A stretch of DNA of 9,300 nucleotides from an uncultured Eubacterium sp. GTDB lineage: Bacteria > Bacillota > Clostridia > Eubacteriales > Eubacteriaceae. The stretch's first letter is position 1. The number at the start of each line of letters is the position of its first letter. The translations under genes were made by a program, and so were the position numbers. The notes beneath the pieces were generated by a model. It did not search any database. It had not been told where the DNA came from and saw only the letters and a program-made list of their open reading frames with translations. The DNA is taken from contig CACZTE010000024.1 of the NCBI GenBank assembly GCA_902784045.1, positions 1 to 9,300 on the forward strand, written 5' to 3'. Shown here one piece after another: positions 1 to 6,710 of this stretch.

Positions 1-1536
1 AACACGACAAAAAGAGTGAATATTATTGTCTCGAATTTACCGTGTGTTCATATTGATTTAAAAGACGGATTAACATTAGACACAGTAAAAGATAATTCCA
101 AAGACATTAAATATAAAGACAACACGGTGTCTATTACTGATCCAGCAGGAGAACATGCTCTTGCGCCTACAGATGGTGTCGAATTTAAGGGCAGAGGTAA
201 TAACACTTGGGGATACGGTATGAAAAAACCGTATCAAATTAAATTCGATAAGAAAACAGGTGTGTTGGGGATGCCTAAAGCAAAGAAATGGGTTTTGCTG
301 GCAAATATGAATGATGCTTCTCTAATGAGAAATAATCTTGTATTTGACATGGCAAGAGAATCCGGAGAGTTGGCACCCGATAGCCGTTTTGTTGATGTTT
401 TTGTCAACGGCAATTATGAAGGTAATTATACACTGACCGAAAAAGTTCACGCCAATCGCTGCGGTATTGATTTTCAAACAAACGAAGGCGTTTTGGTTGA
501 AATGGACAACAATTATTATCAAGAAGAAGATTACTTTTTTGAAGATCCCACATCAAATTCTCACTTTGTTTTAAAAGACAGTCAGGCGGATGATGCCGAT
601 CAACAGAATTCGGTTGCGCTAAATGCTTTTAAACAATTTGAAGCAAAAGAAAAGACAATCAGTCATATTATTAACAATACGAAAGATTGGAATACATTAA
701 ATCAATATCTCGATACCGATAGTTTGATATATTATTATATTATGCAGGAATTAACAGAAAATATTGATTCCGCGCAAAGCAGCATGTTTTTATACCAGGA
801 TGGCGCGAATGATAAAATTCATTTCGGCCCGCTGTGGGATTATGATAACTCAATGGGAAATATGGTTGATCGAACAAATGGACCATGGCTGACAAGGGAA
901 TCCAGGAAAGAGATGAGAATCAATTGGTTCACTGAACTACGTAAAATCCCGGAGTTTAACAAACGCGTCAGCGAGATATACAGAGAAAAATCTGCGCCTT
1001 CGATCAACAACCAAATTCAAGCAATTGATGGCAAGCAAGCGTCATTGACGCTTTCTTCCGATATGAATTTTCATCGTTATGATATTCTCGGCAATCCTGA
1101 TGTCAGAGACGCCTCGATTTGGACATTATATCCTTCCACGTATTCCGATTCGGTTCAAGAAGTAAAAGATTGGCTCATTCAACGAAAAGCTAATTTAGAT
1201 CGTCAATTCACCGGTATACATGTTGGATATAATGCGCATTTAGCTAATCTCGGTTGGCAAGAGGTTAAAGTAGATGGTGAAGAAGCCGGAACAACAGGGC
1301 AATCATGTCCAATGGAAGCGATTGGTGTTTATCTTAACAGTAGCGAGCTTCCTGGAAGCGTTGAAACACGTTCTTATGTTGATAGCATTGGCTGGCAAGA
1401 TTGGAAAGCCGATGGAAATTATTCTGGCACAACGGGACAATCCAAAGCGTTAGAAGCGATTGAAGTACAATTATCCGGACAAATCGCGGAACAATATGAT
1501 ATTTATTATCGAACCCATGTCGCAAATATCGGATAG
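1..1536 (+). CDS. CotH kinase family protein with ChW repeats, N-terminal part (5' partial, ends at an in-frame amber codon)
   Basis: Seen: the frame is open to the left edge (N-T-T-K-R precede the GTG at 16), so GTG 16 is probably an internal Val and the true start, with any signal peptide, lies outside the window. Counting from GTG 16, residues 1-400 match the CotH pattern: KGRGNNTW (58-65), KKPYQIKFDKK (70-80), KAKKWVLLANMNDASLMRN (88-106), a TEK motif near 141 and GPLWDYDNSMGN (271-282), whose Asp residues resemble the metal-binding site. From about residue 403 come two ChW repeats and the start of a third. Known: Bacillus CotH is an atypical Fam20C-like kinase that phosphorylates spore coat proteins; ChW repeats are found in surface or secreted clostridial proteins. 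Inferred: an exported protein with a kinase-like domain displayed or anchored by ChW repeats. Its substrate is unknown. The stop TAG replaces a Trp codon, and the same frame continues as the next entry, so this is the front of a split gene. The region looks more AT-rich than pepD and mnmA. Confidence 0.85.
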   Translation, partial: NTTKRVNIIVSNLPCVHIDLKDGLTLDTVKDNSKDIKYKDNTVSITDPAGEHALAPTDGVEFKGRGNNTWGYGMKKPYQIKFDKKTGVLGMPKAKKWVLLANMNDASLMRNNLVFDMARESGELAPDSRFVDVFVNGNYEGNYTLTEKVHANRCGIDFQTNEGVLVEMDNNYYQEEDYFFEDPTSNSHFVLKDSQADDADQQNSVALNAFKQFEAKEKTISHIINNTKDWNTLNQYLDTDSLIYYYIMQELTENIDSAQSSMFLYQDGANDKIHFGPLWDYDNSMGNMVDRTNGPWLTRESRKEMRINWFTELRKIPEFNKRVSEIYREKSAPSINNQIQAIDGKQASLTLSSDMNFHRYDILGNPDVRDASIWTLYPSTYSDSVQEVKDWLIQRKANLDRQFTGIHVGYNAHLANLGWQEVKVDGEEAGTTGQSCPMEAIGVYLNSSELPGSVETRSYVDSIGWQDWKADGNYSGTTGQSKALEAIEVQLSGQIAEQYDIYYRTHVANIG

Positions 1537-1617
1537 ATGGGTTGGGCTAAAAACGGGGAGTCCGCCGGAACAATAGGATATGGTTTGCCGATTGAAGCAG
1601 TTCAGGTGAAGATGATT
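1222..1617 (+). repeat. ChW triplet 1 (repeats 1-3)
   Basis: Repeats at 1222-1359 (A type, core NLGWQ), 1360-1500 (B type, core SIGWQ, ending in a QYD motif) and 1501-1617 (C type, core NIG-stop-MGWAKNG). The C repeat carries the amber codon. A short linker to the next triplet follows at about 1618-1680. Confidence 0.85.
1534..1536 (+). other. In-frame amber codon replacing a conserved ChW Trp codon
   Basis: The third ChW repeat reads NIG-stop-MGWAKNG. The equivalent repeats at 1960 and 2470 both read NFG-W-LGWAKNG with TGG at this place. TAG differs from TGG by one base, and the frame stays open for 383 codons afterwards with the same repeat architecture. The four other complete genes and the back part of this one end in TAA or TGA, so TAG occurs only here as a stop. 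This is either a recent nonsense mutation, a base-call error, or a read-through codon. The ATG directly after the stop (TAG-ATG) could allow weak reinitiation. Confidence 0.85.
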
Positions 1618-2688
1618 CCCAAAAACAGCGCACCGCCAACGGATGACACAGGCATATCCGCATTTCGAAGGAAAAAGATTAACTGCACCGGATATGTACA
1701 AAACATTGGATGGACAAATCCTGTGGGAGATGGTGAAATTTGCGGCACTACCGGAAGAAGTTTACGTTTAGAAGCCTTTCAGTTAAATCTCAGCGATCCT
1801 GAATATGAAGGAAGTATTCAATATCAATCGCATATTCAAAATATTAGCTGGGAAAATGAGTGGAAATCAAACGGTGAATTGTCCGGAACAATGGGTAGAT
1901 CTTTACAGACGAAAGCCATTAAGATTAAATTAACCGGAGAGATGGCAAAGCATTACGATATCTGTTATCGAGTCCACGCACAAAATTTTGGTTGGCTTGG
2001 ATGGGCAAAAAACGGACATCCTGCCGGGACAGAAGGATACGGCTACAGAGTGGAATGTATACAGGTAATGCTTGTCGAAAAAGGAATAAGCATTCCGATT
2101 GTTACGCCGCAATCTGATCAAAGTGATTTCTATAAGAAAAACAATGACCCCGATTTTTATTATCCAAATTGTTGTTTAGATCAAGTGGTTGATTATACAA
2201 CGCATGTGGAAAATGTCGGTTGGCAACCCTATGTGTCCAACGGTATGATGGCTGGAACAAGCGGACAATCCTTACGATTAGAAGCGCTTCGTGTCAAACT
2301 GACCAATCCTCAATACCCAGGAAGTGTGACATACCGGACGCATATTGAGAATATTGGTTGGGAAAGCACCTATCGCTCCGGCGGCGCAATGAGCGGCACA
2401 AGCGGACAATCCTTAAGACTTGAAGCATTACAGCTTTCATTGAGCAGAGAAATGGCTAATCATTACGATATTTATTACCGTGTCCACGCGCAAAACTTCG
2501 GCTGGCTCGGATGGGCGAAAAACGGTCAAAGCGCGGGAACAGCAGGTTACGGTTATCGCTTGGAAGGACTCCAGATTGTTGTTGTTGAGAAAGAACAGGA
2601 CATCTATCAACTTAATCCCGGAAAAGCCAAAATAAACGCGTTTGAAGAAAAAACGACGATGGAAAAACCACAAAAACTTGAACTGTAA
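1537..2688 (+). CDS. ChW-repeat protein, C-terminal part of the amber-split CotH/ChW gene
   Basis: This 383-codon frame follows the TAG at 1534-1536 without shift, so with the preceding entry it forms one protein of about 890 residues. It contains the rest of ChW repeat 3 and repeats 4-9, with spacers at about 1618-1680 and 2083-2187, and a short charged tail ending at TAA 2686. Each repeat has a GW core, a GT-G-(Q/R/Y)-(S/G) turn and an LEA-type strand, as in the clostridial hydrophobic W family. No kinase domain, signal peptide or membrane segment is visible. The ATG at 1537 touches the stop codon, and the only purine-rich stretch (GGA at 1531-1533) is too close for a normal ribosome binding site, so independent initiation is doubtful. 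If it were made alone it would lack an export signal. It is best annotated as the back half of a broken or read-through gene. ChW repeats are thought to mediate surface attachment or substrate binding; the ligand is unknown. Confidence 0.75.
   Translation: MGWAKNGESAGTIGYGLPIEAVQVKMIPKNSAPPTDDTGISAFRRKKINCTGYVQNIGWTNPVGDGEICGTTGRSLRLEAFQLNLSDPEYEGSIQYQSHIQNISWENEWKSNGELSGTMGRSLQTKAIKIKLTGEMAKHYDICYRVHAQNFGWLGWAKNGHPAGTEGYGYRVECIQVMLVEKGISIPIVTPQSDQSDFYKKNNDPDFYYPNCCLDQVVDYTTHVENVGWQPYVSNGMMAGTSGQSLRLEALRVKLTNPQYPGSVTYRTHIENIGWESTYRSGGAMSGTSGQSLRLEALQLSLSREMANHYDIYYRVHAQNFGWLGWAKNGQSAGTAGYGYRLEGLQIVVVEKEQDIYQLNPGKAKINAFEEKTTMEKPQKLEL
1681..2082 (+). repeat. ChW triplet 2 (repeats 4-6)
   Basis: Repeats at 1681-1815 (A type, ending in EYEGS), 1816-1959 (B type, core NISWE, ending in KHYD) and 1960-2082 (C type, NFGWLGWAKNG). 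The order A-B-C and the type-specific ends are the same as in triplets 1 and 3. Confidence 0.87.
2188..2592 (+). repeat. ChW triplet 3 (repeats 7-9)
   Basis: Repeats at 2188-2325 (A type, ending in QYPGS), 2326-2469 (B type, ending in NHYD) and 2470-2592 (C type, NFGWLGWAKNG). The A and B repeats share an identical 18-base stretch (2257-2274 and 2398-2415), which points to duplication. The C repeat is identical in protein to that of triplet 2 over its core but differs at several third codon positions. Confidence 0.87.
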
Positions 2689-2698
2689 AATGCGGAAG

Positions 2699-2739
2699 AA
2701 AAAGCAAAGTCTCGCGTGATCGGCGGGGCTTTGCTTTTT
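2699..2739 (+). terminator. Intrinsic terminator after the CotH/ChW gene
   Basis: The arms 2699-2715 and 2723-2739 pair over 17 positions (one T-G wobble in the lower stem and one in the upper), with a 7-base loop GTGATCG. The right arm ends in five T. It lies 10 bases after the TAA at 2686-2688. The outer stem has A on the left and T on the right, so it could also act weakly on the minus strand. Confidence 0.9.
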
Positions 2740-2780
2740 ACCCGCATCATTGAAAATCGCTTAAACCTTGCATTTGAGGT

Positions 2781-2809
2781 TTGGACTTTAGGCTTCATCG
2801 TGATATAAT
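2781..2809 (+). promoter_or_regulatory. Candidate promoter with extended -10, far upstream of the 3014 gene
   Basis: TTGGAC at 2781-2786, a 17-base spacer, and TATAAT at 2804-2809 preceded by TG one base before (extended -10). Transcription would start near 2816 and give a leader of about 200 bases before the ATG at 3014. The -35 box is poor but the -10 box is perfect. A hairpin, AAACCT 2763-2768 with AGGTTT 2777-2782, overlaps the start of the -35 box. Confidence 0.55.
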
Positions 2810-2903
2810 AGTTCAAGACAGATGGATTTTTCGCGGGTCAACTATCCGAGACAGGAAACGGGCTTGCGGCTATCCCATAACACCAATCATTTTAATCATT
2901 TTT

Positions 2904-2937
2904 ATTTGTCAAATTCGTTTTGTTGATTTTGACAAAT
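2904..2937. repeat. Inverted repeat, possible operator
   Basis: ATTTGTCAAA at 2904-2913 and TTTGACAAAT at 2928-2937 are perfect 10-base inverted arms around a 14-base spacer. The right arm touches the -35 box of the proximal promoter candidate (2937-2942), so a dimeric repressor bound here could block transcription. No regulator gene is adjacent. Confidence 0.5.
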
Positions 2938-2965
2938 TGATTATTTTGATTGCATAAAGTATAGA
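2937..2965 (+). promoter_or_regulatory. Candidate proximal promoter of the 3014 gene
   Basis: TTGATT at 2937-2942, a 17-base spacer and TATAGA at 2960-2965, about 50 bases before the ATG. An alternative -35, TTGACA at 2929-2934, has only a poor -10 (CATAAA, 18-base spacing). The -10 box is flanked by the inverted arms TGCATAA 2951-2957 and TTATGCA 2976-2982. Confidence 0.4.
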
Positions 2966-3013
2966 TCAAACTGTATTATGCAGAAACCATAATCATGATG
3001 AAGGTATTTTAAA

Positions 3014-3805
3014 ATGAAAGAATATTTATCTTCGGCAGGCAGTGTGCCGCAATGGATTGAAGCGTCGCAGGTTGCCCTGAAAAGCGGGAATTTTACCCGG
3101 ATTAAATATCGTAAACGGGATCAAATCATCACGGCAAAATACGGGTCGGACACCATCTCGGTGCTGATTGAGCCCAAAGATTCCGTCCATGTCAATTTGA
3201 CCATTGAGTGTTCCGATCAGCAAGTTCTTGACTGGTTTAAGCACTGTGTTGCCGATGTCATGCTGCATCCCGAGCAATATGAGAACGGCGCGCAAAAGAA
3301 GATGACCCGAAGAGAAGCCCTGGCTATAGAAAGAGCTAATCGGAAAAAAGAACGGGAAAAACGAGAAGCCCTGGCGGAACAAAATGATGTCGAAGTCGAA
3401 GAAGTTCAAACCGACGACATTTATCCGGACGAAGAGACTGAGCTTTTAGAAACCGGCGGATTTTGGACGCGCTTTAAGATTATCAAAGAGCGCATGGAGC
3501 AAAAGAAATGGTTTCGCATTTTGATGCTCTTTGTTTTGCCGCCTTACGGCATTTATATCATGCATCATCAAAAGCGGTTTAACTTTTTTATGCGCTGGGT
3601 GATGACTTTGCTGTTTGTGTGTTATTTTCTGTTTGTCTGGCTTGGATTTTTCGGTGTGAATACCGGGCTTAACAGTGAGCGTATTAACGGTTGGTCGCAG
3701 GAAATCGGACAATCGGTTAATAATACGATATACCGTTTTAAAAATCAATCAAAGCCGGCGCCGATGCCAACACCCACGCCTGCCGAGCAAACACCTGTCG
3801 AGTGA
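3014..3805 (+). CDS. Hypothetical protein with two membrane segments
   Basis: I do not recognise this 263-residue protein. The ATG at 3014 is supported by AAGG at 3001-3004, 9 bases upstream. Residues 1-95 look like a small soluble alpha/beta domain. Residues 97-145 are highly charged, first basic (RREALAIERANRKKEREKRE) and then acidic, and probably helical or coiled coil. Two hydrophobic segments follow at about 167-184 and 189-213, separated by a short basic turn (HHQKR). The C-terminal part is short and ends in a Pro/Thr-rich tail (PAPMPTPTPAEQTPVE). There is no signal peptide. Inferred: an inner-membrane hairpin protein with N-terminal cytoplasmic domain and probably both ends inside. It stands alone, between terminators on both sides, and faces pepD. 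The upstream inverted repeats suggest regulated expression. The function is unknown. Confidence 0.8.
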   Translation: MKEYLSSAGSVPQWIEASQVALKSGNFTRIKYRKRDQIITAKYGSDTISVLIEPKDSVHVNLTIECSDQQVLDWFKHCVADVMLHPEQYENGAQKKMTRREALAIERANRKKEREKREALAEQNDVEVEEVQTDDIYPDEETELLETGGFWTRFKIIKERMEQKKWFRILMLFVLPPYGIYIMHHQKRFNFFMRWVMTLLFVCYFLFVWLGFFGVNTGLNSERINGWSQEIGQSVNNTIYRFKNQSKPAPMPTPTPAEQTPVE

Positions 3806-3839
3806 GACGCTAATTCATGGCAATCATCCATTGATTGAT

Positions 3840-3871
3840 AAGGCCTTCGATTTTTCGCTTTCGAAGGCCTT
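3840..3871. terminator. Bidirectional hairpin between the convergent genes
   Basis: AAGGCCTTCGA at 3840-3850 and TCGAAGGCCTT at 3861-3871 form a perfect 11-bp stem with a 10-base loop. It lies between the TGA of the 3014 gene (3803-3805) and the TAA of pepD (3895-3897 on the complement). T runs after the stem are short in both directions, so it may be moderate in strength, but its place between convergent genes supports a shared terminator. Confidence 0.7.
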
Positions 3872-3894
3872 TAATATTTGGATGAAAGATCAAG

Positions 3895-5361
3895 TTAGTT
3901 TTCATTCGCCAAAGCGTCAAGCGAGGCAATGATTAACTGCCAGACGCGTTCTGTTGACGAAATGGATAATCTTTCTCGGGGTGTGTGAATATCCAAAATA
4001 TTCGGACCGACGGAGACAATATCTATTTCTGGACATTTTTTCGCGAAAAGGGCGCATTCCAGACCGCCGTGGGTGATATCGATCATAAGCGGTTTGCCGA
4101 AGAGTTTTTGATTTTCGGTATTCATGACGGCATAGAGCACGGAATCGTTTTTTGGTATCCATGCGGGATAGATACCGGTTACGACGGCGGAGCCGCCTAA
4201 GTATTTTGTAAATGCTTCGATTTTGTCGCCCAAAAGGAGGCGGTCATCATCGTCGTGGCTTCTGAGATGGGTGATCAGAGTGAAGGTATCTTCGGCGGTT
4301 TTCATAATGCCGAGATTAAGGGAGGTGTGCACCTTTTCGGGAAGGAAGCGGTTCATGCTTTGGACGCCGTCGGGCATCATGTTTAAGGCCATGAGACACC
4401 GTTTTTTTGATTCGGCATCCATGACGTCATAGGTGCCCATATCGCCGAAGCGCGCCGAAATGAACAAGTCTTTATCATCTTGTTGGGCGCTATTCCGGCA
4501 AGTGGCCTGTAATTTTGAAAGGACCAGTCCGAGCTTTTCTCTATCCGCGGGATTGATAATGATGTAGGCTTTTGCGGTTTGGGGGATGGCGTTGACTTTA
4601 TTGCCGCCTGCGAGATCCGCGATTTGGAAATGGATTTCTTTTCCGAGAGAGAAGAGAATGTTGCCCAGAAGAATATCGGCATTGTAGCCGTAGCGCTCAA
4701 TGCTCATGCCGGAATGACCGCCTGCCAGACCGCCGACGGTCAAGCCGACGATCATTCCAGGCGCGTCCATCCGGGTGATGGGAAATGAAAGATCCATTTC
4801 GGCGCCGCCGGCGCAGCCCATCGTCGCGATACCTTCTTCTTCGGAATCGATGTTGATGAGGCGCTTCGCGCCGTCAAAGACGTCGGGGTCAAGGGCGTAG
4901 GCGCCGTCCATGCCGACTTCTTCTTCGACAGTCAGCACGATGATTGTCTTGGGGTGGACAATGGTGTCTTTTCCTTCCATCAACGCGAGGCACATGGCCA
5001 CCGCGATGCCGTCATCACCACCGAGAGTCGTGCGGTCGGCGTGCAGATAATCGCCGTCGACAATCAGGGTGAGGGGATCCTTTTCGAAATTGTGGGAATG
5101 GCCGTCTTCTTTTTCGCAAACCATGTCTAAATGGCCTTGCAGCACAATAGACTCAGCCGATTCGTGTCCGGGGGTGGGTTCTAAAGTGGCGATGACATTG
5201 CCGGCGCCGTCTTGATAGGCGGAAACGCCGAATTGTTTGGCGACGTCAAGACAATAGGCCGCGAGGGCTTCGGTATGATATGAGCCGTGGGGAATACTTG
5301 ATATTTTATAGAAATAGTGAAAGACTTTTTCCGGTTGTAATGTTTGAGGATTGGCTGTCAT
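3895..5361 (-). CDS. pepD: Aminoacyl-histidine dipeptidase (peptidase family M20C)
   Basis: PepD is a cytoplasmic metal-dependent dipeptidase (beta-Ala-His dipeptidase type) that splits Xaa-His and other unblocked dipeptides, for amino acid recycling. The 488-residue protein has the usual family length. Metal-site motifs are in order: LQGHLDMVCEK (His77, Asp79), TLGGDDGIAVA (bridging Asp116), VEEEVGMDGA (Glu146-148, catalytic and ligand Glu), INIDSEEEG (Asp172), THGGLECALF (His431) and DIHTPRERLSIS (His459). I place the start at 5361 because AAAGGAGAAAAAATG gives a strong ribosome binding site there. The frame is open up to an ATG at 5442, but the extra 27 residues do not resemble the family and would cover the ribosome binding site. 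It is divergent from mnmA and convergent with the 3014 gene. All key residues are present, so it should be active. Confidence 0.95.
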   Translation of the reverse strand: MTANPQTLQPEKVFHYFYKISSIPHGSYHTEALAAYCLDVAKQFGVSAYQDGAGNVIATLEPTPGHESAESIVLQGHLDMVCEKEDGHSHNFEKDPLTLIVDGDYLHADRTTLGGDDGIAVAMCLALMEGKDTIVHPKTIIVLTVEEEVGMDGAYALDPDVFDGAKRLINIDSEEEGIATMGCAGGAEMDLSFPITRMDAPGMIVGLTVGGLAGGHSGMSIERYGYNADILLGNILFSLGKEIHFQIADLAGGNKVNAIPQTAKAYIIINPADREKLGLVLSKLQATCRNSAQQDDKDLFISARFGDMGTYDVMDAESKKRCLMALNMMPDGVQSMNRFLPEKVHTSLNLGIMKTAEDTFTLITHLRSHDDDDRLLLGDKIEAFTKYLGGSAVVTGIYPAWIPKNDSVLYAVMNTENQKLFGKPLMIDITHGGLECALFAKKCPEIDIVSVGPNILDIHTPRERLSISSTERVWQLIIASLDALANEN

Positions 5362-5423
5362 TTTTTCTCCTTTCATGCGCTTTGTGTTGAAATCATATAT
5401 TGTCGACCGATGAAACGGTGTGA

Positions 5424-5457
5424 TTGACTTGATAATGGCCAATGAATATTATACAAT
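5424..5457 (+). promoter_or_regulatory. Promoter region of mnmA, overlapping a possible divergent pepD promoter
   Basis: Two overlapping plus-strand candidates exist: TTGACT 5424-5429 with TATTAT 5447-5452, and TTGATA 5429-5434 with TACAAT 5452-5457, both with 17-base spacing. On the minus strand a perfect TATAAT lies at 5448-5453, sharing the same bases, and could serve pepD, though its -35 is weak (ATTAAA). RNA polymerase could hardly use both directions at once. Confidence 0.6.
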
Positions 5458-5493
5458 GATAACACAAATATTTAATTAAAAGAGGTAAAATCT

Positions 5494-6582
5494 GTGAAAA
5501 TCGTTGTAGGTATGTCCGGCGGCGTTGATTCTTCCGTGGCGGCATATTTGCTCAAACAGCAGGGACACGACGTCATCGGCGTGTTTATGCGCAATTGGGA
5601 AGAAAAAGATGAAAATGGGGTTTGTACGGCCACCGAGGATTTCAAAGACGTGGAAAAGGTATGCGACGCTATCGGCATGCCGTATTATACCGTCAATTTC
5701 GCGAAAGATTATTATGACCGCGTATTTTCTTATTTTTTGGATGAATACAGCAAGGGCCGCACGCCGAATCCCGATGTGCTTTGCAACCGTGAGATTAAGT
5801 TTAACGTGTTTATGGATTACGCGCTGAAAGCGGTGGGAGCGGACTATCTGGCGACGGGTCATTACGCGGCAATCGGCCGCGACGGCGAAGCCTATACGTT
5901 AAAACGCGCCAAAGATCTCGGTAAAGATCAGACGTATTTTCTTTGTCAGCTTGGGCAAAAACAGCTTGCCAAAGCGATGTTTCCCCTTTCGCATTTGGAT
6001 AAAAAAGAGGTGCGAAAAATAGCTTTGGACGCGAATCTGCCGACGGCTTCCAAAAAAGACTCAACGGGTATCTGCTTTATCGGAGAGCGTAATTTCACCA
6101 AATTTTTAAGCGGCTATCTGCCGGCGAAGCCCGGGCTGATTAAGGACCTTTCCGGCAATGTGAAGGGCAAGCATAACGGGTTGATGTATTATACCCTCGG
6201 TCAGCGACGGGGTCTCGGCATCGGCGGACAGGGAACCGGTGAGCCGTGGTTTGTGGTGAAAAAAGATTTGTCCGACAATGTGCTCTACGTTGTTCAGGGG
6301 GACGGTCATCCGGCGCTGTACAGCAAATCCCTTGAAGCTTCGGAGATGAATTGGGTGGCGGGGCACGCGCCCGAACAAAAGCGCTTTGACTGCACGGCCA
6401 AATTCCGCTACCGTCAGCCCGATCAGGACGTGAGGGTAACGGTTTTGGACGACGGCAACATTCACGTGGATTTTGTGAAGCAGCAGAGAGCGATCACTCC
6501 CGGTCAGGAAGTTGTGCTGTATATGGGAGATGTTTGCCTTGGCGGCGCGACGATTGATTCGGCGGAGCCGGTTGAGGATTGA
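5494..6582 (+). CDS. mnmA: tRNA-specific 2-thiouridylase MnmA
   Basis: MnmA adenylates U34 of tRNA-Lys, -Glu and -Gln with ATP and then inserts sulfur, delivered as persulfide from a cysteine desulfurase, to make 2-thiouridine. The 362-residue length is typical. Seen: the PP-loop SGGVDSS at 8-14; NPDVLCNREIKF with the catalytic Cys97; TGHYA at 121-125; and STGICFIGERNF with the second catalytic Cys194. The tRNA-binding central part includes YTLGQRRGLGIGG (233-245), and a C-terminal beta-barrel domain begins at about 285. The start is a GTG at 5494 with AGAGGT at 5481-5486, 7 bases upstream; the PP-loop distance supports it. No cysteine desulfurase gene is adjacent, although in many Firmicutes iscS or nifS genes sit next to mnmA, so the sulfur donor must be encoded elsewhere. 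The only oddity is a long 3' region before the terminator at 6833-6869. Confidence 0.97.
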   Translation: MKIVVGMSGGVDSSVAAYLLKQQGHDVIGVFMRNWEEKDENGVCTATEDFKDVEKVCDAIGMPYYTVNFAKDYYDRVFSYFLDEYSKGRTPNPDVLCNREIKFNVFMDYALKAVGADYLATGHYAAIGRDGEAYTLKRAKDLGKDQTYFLCQLGQKQLAKAMFPLSHLDKKEVRKIALDANLPTASKKDSTGICFIGERNFTKFLSGYLPAKPGLIKDLSGNVKGKHNGLMYYTLGQRRGLGIGGQGTGEPWFVVKKDLSDNVLYVVQGDGHPALYSKSLEASEMNWVAGHAPEQKRFDCTAKFRYRQPDQDVRVTVLDDGNIHVDFVKQQRAITPGQEVVLYMGDVCLGGATIDSAEPVED

Positions 6583-6632
6583 CGCGCCTGACGGGGCGTT
6601 TGTGTTTTGAGACACGCGGGCTTTTTAAAGAG

Positions 6633-6706
6633 CGGGAGGTTGTCAATTCCTTGCGCTATCGCGCAACCCCACCATCAGACGCCCTTCGGGCGCCAGCTTT
6701 CTCCCG
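6633..6706. repeat. Branched palindromic element (possible dispersed repeat)
   Basis: An outer stem, CGGGAG 6633-6638 with CTCCCG 6701-6706, encloses two perfect hairpins: TTGCGC 6651-6656 with GCGCAA 6661-6666 (loop TATC), and CGCCC 6680-6684 with GGGCG 6688-6692 (loop TTC). This is a three-way junction. The segment CATCAGAC...GCCAGCTTTCTCCC resembles short palindromic intergenic repeats known in several Clostridia genomes (CAGTC...GACAGCTCTCCC type); that link is from memory. Confidence 0.55.
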
Positions 6707-6710
6707 GAGC

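Larger units (their letters stand above)
2740..3013 (+). other. Gene-free upstream region of the 3014 gene
   Basis: Together with the terminator this makes 325 bases without a credible gene. It holds two candidate promoters, a GC-richer block at 2831-2876 that can form short stems (for example CCG 2846-2848 with CGG 2859-2861), and an AT-rich block at 2880-3000 with two inverted repeats. I compared the GC-richer block from memory with the cores of common riboswitches and found no match. A 34-codon frame from 2822 to 2926 lacks a ribosome binding site. Confidence 0.5.

Noticed and set aside
16..18. GTG 16 as the true start of the CotH gene
   Set aside because: The frame is open to the left edge, no ribosome binding site is visible, and the CotH domain begins at once with no export signal, so the gene most likely starts outside the window.
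1534..1536. Pyrrolysine at the TAG codon
   Set aside because: Known pyrrolysine proteins are mainly methylamine methyltransferases. Here sister repeats have Trp, so mutation or read-through is simpler. No pyl genes are in the window.
2437..2673. Minus-strand frames inside the ChW repeats
   Set aside because: The same shadow frame recurs in each triplet because the coding repeats are similar; there is no ribosome binding site or promoter.
2816..2880. Known riboswitch in the leader
   Set aside because: Compared from memory with the c-di-GMP, ZTP, fluoride, preQ1, THF, guanidine and SAM cores; none fits. A covariance search would decide.
2822..2926. Small 34-codon frame in the leader of the 3014 gene
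   Set aside because: No ribosome binding site and no recognisable features; its end runs through the inverted repeat.
5362..5442. Longer pepD starting at 5442 on the minus strand
   Set aside because: The extra 27 residues are not family-like, and the strong AAAGGAG lies inside them, just before the ATG at 5361.
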